Assembly: GCF_037975245.1 (NCBI RefSeq)
Contig: NC_092577.1
Span: 35,084,898-35,148,897, forward strand
Reading direction: 5' to 3'
Length of the DNA stretch: 64,000 bases
Origin: Apostichopus japonicus
Taxonomy: Eukaryota > Echinodermata > Holothuroidea > Aspidochirotida > Stichopodidae
Both the position numbers and the translations under genes were made by a program. Position 1 is the first letter of the stretch, and each line of letters begins with the position of its first letter. Below the pieces are notes generated by a model that made no database searches, had not been told where the DNA came from, and worked only from the letters and a program-made list of their open reading frames with translations. Positions 48,138 through 60,300 of this stretch are shown here, piece by piece.

Positions 48138-48359
48138 ATGGATCAAGAAGAAATGGGGACTGGCAGACCCAATCTGTTACGTTCCCTAACGGGTAATATA
48201 AACCATTTCATAGCATTATGTTACTATGTGTATGTTACACGCTTCAGTATTGGTCACCAATCTTACGTTCTTAGGGAAAATGGATTCGTTCCTCGCGAGC
48301 AAATGGAATTCTTTCCCGGACCTACTTTTCGGATCGCCTATTTAACACATATTTGTGAG
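48138..48359 (+). CDS. Alternative first exon A, AIG1/ADTRP-like
   Basis: It encodes 74 codons from ATG (context AAAATGG): a polar start MDQEEMGTGRPNLLRSLTGN, a hydrophobic segment HFIALCYYVYVTRFSIGHQS, then REQMEFFPGPTFRIAYLTHI-CE. The donor is GAG|GTAGGT in phase 0. The Thr of YLT is five codons from the exon end, aligning with FLT of the canonical exons and so with the catalytic Thr. The FFPGxxFRxAYxTHI pattern is shared with exon B, which suggests selection on both. The donor is 13.3 kb from the first constant exon. Confidence 0.72.
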
Positions 48360-51300
48360 GTAGGTTCCCTTACCGATGTAATCATTCGCTTTCCAATTGG
48401 ACGGGTGTGGGGGAGGATAGAGGGATCGCATGTGACGTAGGACTAAATATGTCTAGTAATGTATTTTAGTATTTGAAGTTATGCTTGTTTTTATTATTAT
48501 TATTATTATCATCATCATCATTATTATTATTATTATTATTTTTATTAGTATTATTATTATTATTATTATTGGGGGGGGGGCTCTTGGTCTTGGTCTAATC
48601 TCTTTGACTAATTAAGCTTTAATTGATGTATCTATGTTCCATTTGTTTTTAATTGCGGAACAAATAAGATAATTATTTTTCACCAGGATGGACGGAGGAA
48701 AGTTGAAACCTCTCTCAGGCTGAAAAGGAGAGTATAGGAGAGGTGTACTATACAGCGAAATCAGTGTATATGACATGGGTGCAATATGGCCCCCTGGATA
48801 TTCCTTACTGTTTCAAGGCTACATAATATATCTCAATTCATGACGGATAGTTTGTGGCACCGAAGTCGCGGTCGCGAGGATATGAGGCACCGAAAACGCC
48901 GATTCATCACATTCTTTGCAGCGAATAAGATCCTAGTTTCTTCGGTAGAGATCAGTGTGTCGCTTGTCAGTTTCCAAACCCAGTGCCGCCGGTTAAATCA
49001 CTGCACCAGTGGCAGTTTATACGAAGCCCTACTCCTGTCCCAGTAATATCAGGCGCAGAACTAGACTGGGTTGGGGAAGGGGGCATGGGCGTCAACAGGT
49101 GGGGGACGGGGGGGACATGTCCCCCCACTTTCAAAAGTGGAGGGGATATCATATCATTTGTCCCACCCACTTTTCAGAGTAGTTATTAAAAAAAATCACA
49201 TGCATATGCGCGATTTTCTATTTAAGGTCAAGAAATCTGGACTCCCTGGGCCCCTGCTATCTATCACTTGCACCGTCATTTATCTCCCATTCTCCCAAAA
49301 TCCTAAATCTGCCCATTTAATTCGTTCGGGGGGGGGGGGGGGAGACCATTCGAAAGTGTATTGAATCTTGCACACATGTTGTTTGTATGGGTTCCAAGGG
49401 ATTAGGTAAGCCATACAGGTAGATGGTGATGAGTTACTATGTTCATATCACTACCTCCAGTCCCTTGGACTGGCCGGACGAATAGGGGTGTAGGGGTTAA
49501 GTAATTAAGGCTACATGTATTCGCCGGATATGGCAGATCTTTCTTGTTGAGTGCCGGCTAGGCGCTACACACGCTCTGCGCGCGGTGCCTTTTTCTGATT
49601 ATTATTATTAAAGTACCTGGGCACATAACAACTGACGTCTCGCACCTACATGCATGTATTATATATACCACTCCACTCATCCCGGAGGTGACGGCGCCAC
49701 TTTTTCAATATTTCGTTTGAGATGGACGCTGTGTAATTCGTCTCCCTTGGTGTCAGAACGGCATCTTTCTACCAGTACTTTCTGTCGGAATTTAGTTTTG
49801 TGAGACAAAATTTCTCCTCACAGATCTGGTTCTGATGTAACTAAAAACGACTCAGGAAGGCCGTCTCCTGCGATCTAGGGGGTCTTATGTACCCAAAATT
49901 TTCTGAAACGCTACGCGCCAACCAATGGTGGCGCTCCGCTTAGATAGTATAGTGTCCCCCTCACTTTCTGAAACCTGCTGACGCCCATGGAAGGGGGAGG
50001 AGGTATTCACTCCCTCTTTACCTCATACAAAGATTCAACATTAGTTATTAGCACAACCTTGTGCTTAGATGATAGATCTCCCTCCTTCACCAACCCCAAC
50101 CGCCACCATTCTGCATATGGTATGCAAGTATCCTTGCTTCTTGAAGTCATTGAGATGGTAACGACATATGATTAAACGTAGCATATGTTGGAAAGCATAC
50201 GGAAGTAGGAATTGTGAAATATAGAAACGTGTCAAAAGCTTTCACTTCAGTCAGTCCATTTAGTTAAGAACTTTTCCCCTGACTATGGAAAACTCATGCC
50301 GATTCACACCACTCGCAACAACCATGAACCGCTGCCTAATCGAGGGCGACATTGCAAAACAGTTTGTAAGCTAGTGTCCTTCGGAAAGCACGTTGTAAGT
50401 ATAACGATCATATACATGTATACGGTATCGAACAGCAGCCGTTATATGCATGGTAATACAATAGTACATGTTTGTAATCGAAGTATGTTATCCAGGTAAA
50501 GCTGTTTGACACGCGGATCAATAGTATCTGCAGTTTATACTTCATTGAACACAGAGCTGTACATAAGTTTCATGTAAGCGGAAATTGAATATTACATTGA
50601 CTGGCATCAGCAAATGGTGAACTCAGAAAAGTCACGATCGTAAAAATGGGGAAAAAAGGCACTAATCCTAAGCAGAGCCGGAGATCGGGCGGCTTGAAGC
50701 GTCAAGTGCAAGATCAAGATCGTGGCTTCGGAAATCCAATGTATTTGGGACGCCGATTGTTGCATTTTGTAATATTCTGTTACTATTTGTTTATAAATAT
50801 CTATGATCTTGGCTACGAAGCCGTACTTTTACGCGACCGTGGTCTGGTTCCGCCCGAACAGGTGAAGTTTTTCCCAGGGATTTTGTTCCGTTCCGCATAC
50901 ATGACACATATTAATCAGGTAAGTCGACCCCACGAAGGAAGCACATAATATATATATATATCACACATGTATTCCACAGGCATGATCAACTGGATGGTTT
51001 TGAACTTCTGATATAAAATAGGCTCATCTCACTGTGTCGTTGGTTTCGCATTACTTAATTCTCCCGCCTGAACACTCTCGACCCCTCCCCCCTTTTTTTT
51101 AAATAACAATTAACTATCAAGCACTGTACACTTAAGGCCTACATTCAAGCTTTCAGAAGAATATGTTATCACTAAGTAAAAGTCAGTATAAAGTATCATC
51201 TTATCAAACAGTTTCTATTCAAGTGTGGTTTGAAAGAAAAAAATCGACCAATTTATAGCCGCCCAAGAAAACTACACATAACATATGGTCATTGTTCTGG

Positions 51301-54300
51301 TACACTCTGAAGTCTTACCCCTAGTCCCAAGTTACCCTGGGGGAGGGGTGGAGGCTGCAACATCGATCGTGATTATGAGGGTCACGAAGGTCAGTATTAC
51401 GATGCCTTGCATATCACGGATATCGTAAAGTGGCAATTGCAAGTAGCCTACCCGACCAAAGTAGAGCGTGGCCTTGCAAACAAAACAACTTCAATGATCT
51501 ACTCTTCTCCATCCGAGGTGCCTTTTGAGGGTGTGACCTTGCGTTTATCGGTGCTAAAGGTCGAATTAATTAAGTACGGTCATTTAGAAGGGTAGTACTC
51601 GAGCCTACACGGATATGGCAAGCCATGTGGGACAAACACTGCATAATATATCAGCGTATTAATCGTAATTTATACGCGTATTAATTAATTGGAATATATA
51701 CGCGTATATATTATTAGCCAATCATATGGCCCAAATATATCCGCGTATTAATTCGAATATATACACGTATTAATTCGAATATATACACGTATTAATTCGA
51801 ATATATATACACGTATTAAATAGAATACATATGGGGATTAAATCCAATATATGCACGGATTAATTAGAATATACACGAAAACACATTTCCGCCCTTGCTG
51901 TGTACATATACCAACGATAAATGTTTTGGCGGGCTCGCGAGATCGCTTCATAAAGTGAAACTTTACACATGTATAACACATATATATATATTCGAATTAA
52001 TACGCGTATGTATTCGAGGAACGTATATATTATAGGAACTGTTATGCCTAATGTTATCAGTCAAATAACAAGACCGTATAACTCTCTAATATCTCAATGT
52101 AGCCAATGTTCACAGTTATGTAATAGACGCATTTTATATCCGCAGGCTACACAAGCGTTTTGAGTATACATGTGTAGGGTACTTAATCGGGTTAACTAAA
52201 TATGTAGTTTGAACCCTTCGAATTTCCTCGATTCATTTGATTTTAAATTACAGTGAAACCAACACAAAGTACCATATGGGTTCGAATGATCGAGATGATA
52301 ACCTTTTCGAACTTTGCGCAGCACTTCTCCAGAAATAGATTAAAAGGAACAGGTTCGCAAAAATATATCCAACTTTAAAAATAAATGATAAATAAATGAA
52401 TGAATGAATGAATGAATGAATGAATGAATGAATGAATGAATGTATGAATGAATGAATGAACGAACGGACGGACGGACGGACGGACGGACGGACGGACGGA
52501 CGGACGGACGGACGGACGGACGGACGGACGGACGGACGGACGGACGGACGGACGGACGGACGGAGGGATAGAGGAAGGTACGGACTGACGGGCAGCGGCG
52601 GGCGGGCGTATGGAAAGCCATTCTAACATTTAATCGGGAATAAAAAACTGAAGACACAAACACTCAGACCCGATTACAATGCTTAAAGTGCTTGTCCAAA
52701 GCATTCTTAAACCCATTGACACTATTTGCAAGTACAACTTTCTCAGGCAAACTATTCCACTCATTCACAACCCTATTAGAAAAAAGTTATGCCGAATATT
52801 AATCCTACATTCCTACTATGCGACTTTTGAAGTTTAAGACAATGACCTCTAGTACAACTACTGTTTGCAAACATGAAAAAGTCGGTAAAGGATAAATTGT
52901 CGAAACCATACACAATCTTGAAAACCTGGATCAAGTCCCCACGTAACCTCCTAAGCTCCAGTGTGGTGAGATTCAACAGTTGTAACCGCCTATAATAAGG
53001 AACCCTCTTTAAGGAACTAATCATCCTAGTAGCCCTCCTCTGGACCTTTTCAAGTACTTCTTAATCCTTAGCAAAATAAGGGTTCCAAGCCTGCACAGCA
53101 TATTCCAGATGAGGCCTAACCAACTGCTTATAAAGCCTAACTACGATGTCCTCTTTCAGAAAACTGAAGTTCCTCTTGATCATACCTAAATCCCTATTAC
53201 CTCTTTTAGCAGCTTCAAGACAATGTTTTTGTGATTGAAGCCTGTTTGGTATTAGAAATTTACTTTATGAAATTTATCATATAATTGACTAACACTTCTA
53301 TCGCTACTGTTTGATTGATCCAGCAACGTCACAATGGAGAACATCCCATAGTGGGTGGGTTTGAAATAGTACTCAAGCCCATGCACGCACAACTGACTCG
53401 GATTCTTTTTCACATTATAATTAATCACGTATAAAATTGAATCTTGAATATTTAAATATGTCTTACATTCACTTGTTGAAAAGAAAGTTGAATAGTCAAG
53501 CTAAATAACTTGACCACGCCATGGGATTTGAACTGAACAAATACGTTGATGTTTGTTTGTTATTCCTATACTGAATAATGGTCACCACTTTAGCATATAC
53601 CACGAACTGCAAGATGTGTCACATTCTGGAGCTTCCTGAGCAAGATCATAATTTACCTTGATTGAGGGCTCTCGACTAGGTATAAATGTTTGGATCAAAC
53701 AGGCTGTGAGAAGGAACCAATTCATGAGTTTTGTTTACAGTTGCATCCAGGCGCGCGGTTAATATGTGTGTATATAGAGCATGCGCAATGGGATGCATTG
53801 TAACGATCTCAGTGATAACTTACCATTGATAAATAAATTGCTATACCCTGTAATTAGGAAAGTAATATACGAAGAGTCAATAATTAATCGTTTATACAAA
53901 TATATGTTGTGTAAAAGTAAGTGGGCCTGACGTACGTTTCGATCCTTGCAGGATCATCCTCAAATATATATTGCGATTATATTTTCTGATGTCTTGTCTT
54001 TTCTTTCCTTGGTTTTGTCTTCTCATATCGGGAGTTCCCCTCGATTGGGGTCCCTGCATGGGCCTGTTTATCCATCTAACCTACTCGTAAACCCGGCCCT
54101 ATAGTCAAATTTATATACAAATCTACTCCTGGTCATATCAGAAGAGGATAGGGAATGGTACAGCTTTGACGTGACCCCATTCCTCCTTCCCAACCCTTTC
54201 CCCTTAACCCCCCTCCCCTCCCCCTCCCCTCCCCCTCCCCTTCCACCCTTAGTAACGCCACCGCGATATATGTCAACGATATCTCCTTAACTGTTACTAT

Positions 54301-57300
54301 GGAAACGGTCGTGCCGTTATCGTTGAACTATAAGTGGTTAACTTCTCCTACTATTAAAATCTGAATGTGACTTTGCTTATACTATGCGTAAACAAAACCG
54401 AGAACAAATGATGACATTTGACCTCTTGAACAATGTATTCGCAGCGATTAAAATTGACAAGAGCCACTAGTTATATTTACACTAGTTAAACGCCTGTGTT
54501 AACCCATCTGTTAAAGCCTGTATATACATACTGAAGTCGTAATACATGGGAACGCTATGCAGCTACGTATTTGTATCTGTTGTATGACGTTTTCAGGTTG
54601 TTCTCGTAGAAACAGCCAGAAACATCGATGCCACGTTGTGTTGTGAGCTGCAAGTCATCCGTTTTGCCTTGTAGGATATTTGGTACCGTACTGTTGTCGA
54701 AGATTGCGCAATCGGGGTCATAGTTCAACACATGCAACTCGGACCTTTTTGACCTTCGTTTTCATCTTAAAGTAATGTATTAATGTGTTACTCGGCGTAG
54801 GTTTACATTTACCTGCTTACATATAAATCCCTTTGGAGTTATTTTTGGGATTTTTGTCGACGCCTATTTGACACACTCCAATGGACTGAGAGAAGTTCAC
54901 CTCTCCACTTGATTTGTGAGTGACTTCGCAGCCATAAATATTGAAGTCTTCACAATATCTTGCAACCTATTCAGCAAGTAACCATTTTTCCAGGTACTGT
55001 GTTTTCTTTTAAATCCGGGAACTTTTTGTCAAAAATCAAAACCATGCAAAGACGAGAAGAAGCGGTAACTATCGACTTGGATGAATCCATACCGTCCAAG
55101 GCCGGTACCGCCGATATCAATGGCCATATACCGCGGTCTGGCAATCACAGATTAACAGCATGGAAAGTACTGCTGGGGTTAACACGGTTCGTGTTTCACA
55201 TCGCGGCTTTCAGTTTCTATTTAAGAGCGATATGGGTGGACTGGACACATTACTCACCGGTATTAATCGATTACGAACTCGTCAACGAGCAGATCCTCGT
55301 CTTTTTTCAAGGATCGATATTTTACAAAGTCTGTTATATTTCAAATATCTGTGAGGTAAGTATATAGATCGTCACTGCATGAATCTATGTTAAGTAATAA
55401 CATTTACAAGGGAAATTCCCAAATCTAGACATCCCATGTAAACAAAGTTTCGTTGTCACGTGGTCCATGTGCATACTTTGTGTTTTGTCGATGGTGCATA
55501 CGTATCTGCTCTATTGCAGTTTTATGGTTTGATGTGATCAAATTAAGGTCCTTATCTACCCTCACCTGCCCCCCCCCCCCATCCCACCCACACACGCACA
55601 ACCCCTCACCCTCCTGATATCGATGTGGTTATGAAGAATGCCCCAAAGTCTATATAGAATGCAATTCATTATTGTAATTAGTTTGTTGTTATTCATACAT
55701 CTTCTTTCAACCATATGCTGAAAAATGTTATCTCTGCTTTCTTAAATTATAGTCTACTGTCACCCACGTATACACCACACACAACACCTGAGCCTCCTTT
55801 ACCTCTTTGATGCAGATACCTATACTAGGTCCACGTCAGTGGTGTCGCCAGACATTTTAACCTGGGAGGGGGCACAGCCCGCACAGGGAGGGCTCATCAA
55901 TAAATTAGGGCGGCATAATGTTTATTTGTGAATGCCGTCCTGGGGGAGTGGTCTAATGGGAGGGTGCTTCCCCCTCCCCTTTGAGAAAGGTTGATGAATC
56001 AAGGGTATTAAGGGTCCTTAGATGCAATCTGGTGCTATATTTTGCAACTTTAATTAACTTTAATTAAGTTCAAGAATATTAGTCTGTCCGATATTTATGT
56101 TTTTAATTGAGGCGGATAAAAAAGTTATACAAAATATTGAAATTAACCCTATTGCTGATAATATTTTTTAAATAAGAGTGTTGAAAATTGTAATTGAAAT
56201 TCATGCACGGTAGTAGTGAAGTTTAAGTACTAGCGATTCACGCCGGGGCCTCTATAGGGAGAAAACAACTGGTTATTGTGACGGTCGGTGGAAAGAAGTT
56301 TTACTGAGGAACATAAAACGTTTCGCTCTTTGTAAACAAGTTTTTGTTTGAGTATTTTTTTAACACTACAAATCGCATCTGTGGCACCTGGGGGGGGGGC
56401 ACGATTTTTGTTTGGGAGGGCACGTGGCCACTCCTCTTTGAGAAATGTTGGTAGAATCATAAAATGGAGGTTGCTTGGATACAAAATGGTGCTATTTTTT
56501 TGGGCAACTTTTGAAACAATTTTCTACTTCTAAAGTTGTACCGCACATAATATGGTTTTTACACTAGACATATTTTATTGTAATGTTCTGTCTGCCAATG
56601 GGGAGGGTAGCCCACTGAGGGAGGGGACGGGTTAAAACCCCCCCAAAAGTATACGTTGGAAGTTGCGCCCGTGGTATAGCCTCTTCCTCACATGACGAGG
56701 GATTGTGTTGTAGTGTGCATATGTACATATGATTTCATTCACGTCAAGTTAACAGTTTGTATGTTTTTTAATATATCTTGCTACGAAATGTCAAGTTTAA
56801 TATATGACGGTGACGAAGAGGTTGTTGCTGTTGTTATATGATGTTGTTGGTTCGCTTATAATGCATGTATATAACACCAGACTAGGAATGGACTACAAGC
56901 GAATTGAAACTGGTTTATTTCAGTCATGTTTGCTATCATATGAGTTTCTCTGGATATCGGAGAGATTCGATGGTTTTTTAAGATAAAATCTTTGGTTTGA
57001 CTTGTATCGCCACACACTTATGATACCAGAGTTCCAAAGGCCAAGGGTACCGCCTGCACGCTCCCTGTAACAAGACAATCGAAAACCCAAGAATTTTTAA
57101 CCCGAATAGACTGGTCTTTGGTCCTTTCATGAAGTCAATCATTCGTCGAAGATAATTCCACACCGCGGCATTTGTAAATCCAGTTATGTCTGTATCGTCA
57201 CGTCCTAATGAATAACTATGTAGAGTTTTATGTAGGCCTATGTTGCACATATTACTTCGGTCCAGTAAGCCTACAGGGGGCCTAAGCTATATTCGCTAAA

Positions 57301-60300
57301 TTTACTGAAGTTTTCAACTTCTCATGTGCATGAGTGAACAAACTTAAACTCTTCTATACCTGTTTACATTGTCCATAATGAAAAACAGCCGCGGAAAGGA
57401 AAAAGTGAACACCGGTTTACACCGTCACGGACATATCGCGATATTCATTTGGTATGTGTTCGTAATTACTATCGATTGGATATACTTTACACCGCGATTA
57501 ATGTTATTTTCTGACGAAAGAAAACACTTTTTGGAGTTCTTCCACTTTTACCTTTGTAATTTGGCGTTTTTAACCAGCATAAATACGGTAAGAAAGAGAC
57601 TGTTCTTAACATCGTTAAATTTTGTGTATTGGTCGCATGCTTTTGCACACGTGCGTACGTAAGGAGGGAGAGGGGGGTTAGAGGGGTGACATAACACAAA
57701 GTGGGGGAATCTTGGGGATACTTTTGGCACTCAGTCGGTGGAACCTAAGGACCACTCTTCCATTATCTCGTCAAAACGTCAATTTTTTGAGGTTTGTCAC
57801 GTTACCATCTCGTCAACTCGTCAATTTGCAGATAATTGTCGTTTTGTCAAGTTGGTAACTCGTCAATGCAATGTCCTTTCTACGCTTCCGTACCATACTG
57901 TTAGATCAGGGACTAGTGATTCGGCTTTGATCGCTGAAACAGTACGTTGTCTGCAGTCTGCATTCTAAAAGTTATCCTAATCCTACCGTATTGTCAGTTA
58001 TATTCAGAGTGTGAATCTTCATATTATTAATGTTGATTTCTGAAGAAAAAAAGACATAAAATACAATTGGTTGAACGTAGTTTGAAATTCTCGGCGTATG
58101 TACAACTACTTTTTTCACTAACGTTAGAATCCTCCCAGACACAATGGCAGCTACCTCTGTCACTGCTACCATCTTTCATTTTGGACTTGTCTGGTATTAT
58201 TTTTACACATATTACCATTATACCATTACTTTTGAACCATCTCTTCGACAATTTCGTCCAGATACATATGGTGGTTTGTGGAAGTTCCTAACCTTCTGGG
58301 GATTGGTAAGACATCCTTCATGTAGTAATTGTTAAGAAGCATGTTGTAGATCGTATCACAAGCGCATGCTACACTCGTTACTTCGTTAACGTGCGTTGCT
58401 CAGTATACAGCATACGGAAGTGTTCTTCGATGATCTGGGAATGCCGTTGTTTCTTGCTTTGCTTGTTACTTCGTTATCGATATTTTTTGACACCTGGTTG
58501 TTATAGGAACTTCATTGTATCTTCATATTAATTTAAAAAAAAAACTATTGGCAAATTGTTGAGGTCTATTTTGTCCTGTGCGAGTCGAGTCGAGACGAGT
58601 CGAGGTGGCTTGTTAGCCTTGTATTGTAGCCTAACGGTATTTTAATCTGCCCAGGCCTAGACTAGAACTAAAAGTTAGGCCCAAGTAAGATAACTTAGCA
58701 CTGCCAATGTTAGCAATTTAAGTCTGTAAAGACGTTACAAACGTGTTATGGATAACGTGATCACGAACGTAACGCAAAGATTGGACTAGGCTAAGCCTAG
58801 CAAGAACTCAGATTTTGTTTATATATTTGTATATCCTAGGCTTAGTATTATTACAATGCTTACCAGTCAAAACGTCCCTTTACCAAGACGTCCCTGTACC
58901 AAAACGTCCCCGCTTTTGGTCAAATCGTCCCCGTTGGTCAAAACGTCCCGTAAGTCAAAGCGTCCCCATCTAAGACATTCATTCACAGTTGTTAATATAT
59001 ATTAATTTTAAGTTATTATTTGGCTATGTTATCGGCATGCAAGTTGGATTACAGGCCCAAAATAAATCATGAAGGACTATATATCATTTAGGGCAGGGAC
59101 AGGAAAGGGGGCTGGGGCTTTAGCCGTAGTCCCCCTTCTAGACCATCAAAAAATACCAACTCGTGTTTAGAAAAAATCCTTTTACCCTACAGCCCTCTTG
59201 CATTCCCTTTTCTTGTATCTTACTGTACCTCAGAAAATTATACTCAAAAATGTTTCCGCCCTCATACCCAGCACTTCCCACTCCTAAAAACTGTGTTTTC
59301 AACCTAAACTATACTTATCCTTACTCTTTGATTTGAACTAAAAACATCCACACTTGCATTCCAACTGATTATAAAAGCGGGGACGTTTTGACTGCGGAGA
59401 CGTTTTGGTAAAAAGCGGGGACGTTTTTGGTCTTAAAAAAGCGTGAACGTTTTGGTAAAGGGACGTTTTGACTGGATACCATTACAATACTAGTTGTTAT
59501 GTCGTGAGTCTGTCGTGTATATAATATGGGCTACAGTACATTAAACTAGGCTAGGCCTGGTAACTCTCGGATTAACACTCGGATTAACACTCAGATTAAC
59601 ACTCGGATTACTTGTACTTACTAAGTATGGATGCACTAGTTTATTTGTAATGTCTGGTAGCATGATGGTGTGTATATAAGCTACGATTTTCAAAAAAATC
59701 AATTTCACCAAAAATTTGTAGTTAATAGTGACCAACGTGTCGAGACAATGAATAAAACCTACTATATTATTTCTAAAATAAGCATTCAGTATCATGCAGG
59801 ACAGTGAGCAACAAGTTATCTTGAATACTTAACAGTAAAAATGTTGCAGAATGGAACTAATGCATAGTGGTACACATGTACATCAGTGTTTGACACAATC
59901 CCTCACTGGCTTGTGGACACCTCCCCAAACATGCTGAGTCATCGGTGCATAGTACCGCTTACAGTTATATTATATAAAAGACATGACCAGTTAATTTCTC
60001 AAAAGATCTCAAATTGAGAACATAATTGATTTGTACCCTGTTCAAGTCAAAATCATTAATTATAAGCACTTGGATTGGCTCAAATGAGACCATCATTTGC
60101 TACGCTTAGTACATGATTTATTCTACCTTTGATTCCTGCATCTATAGATCTGTTACGGTTGCATGACCTACCAACAAATCATTGCTACCATTGCAACAAT
60201 TCCTGCCTGGTTTTCGTCCTGTGTGTTTGCTCTTTTGCTGATAAAGTTGAGATTATTTGTAAACCTTGATATGTACTTTATCTTGAGTTGTTTACTTTGT

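Noticed and set aside
52340-52663. Minus-strand frames with Pro-Ser-Val-Arg repeats
   Set aside because: Products of the (CGGA)n and (TGAA)n microsatellite.
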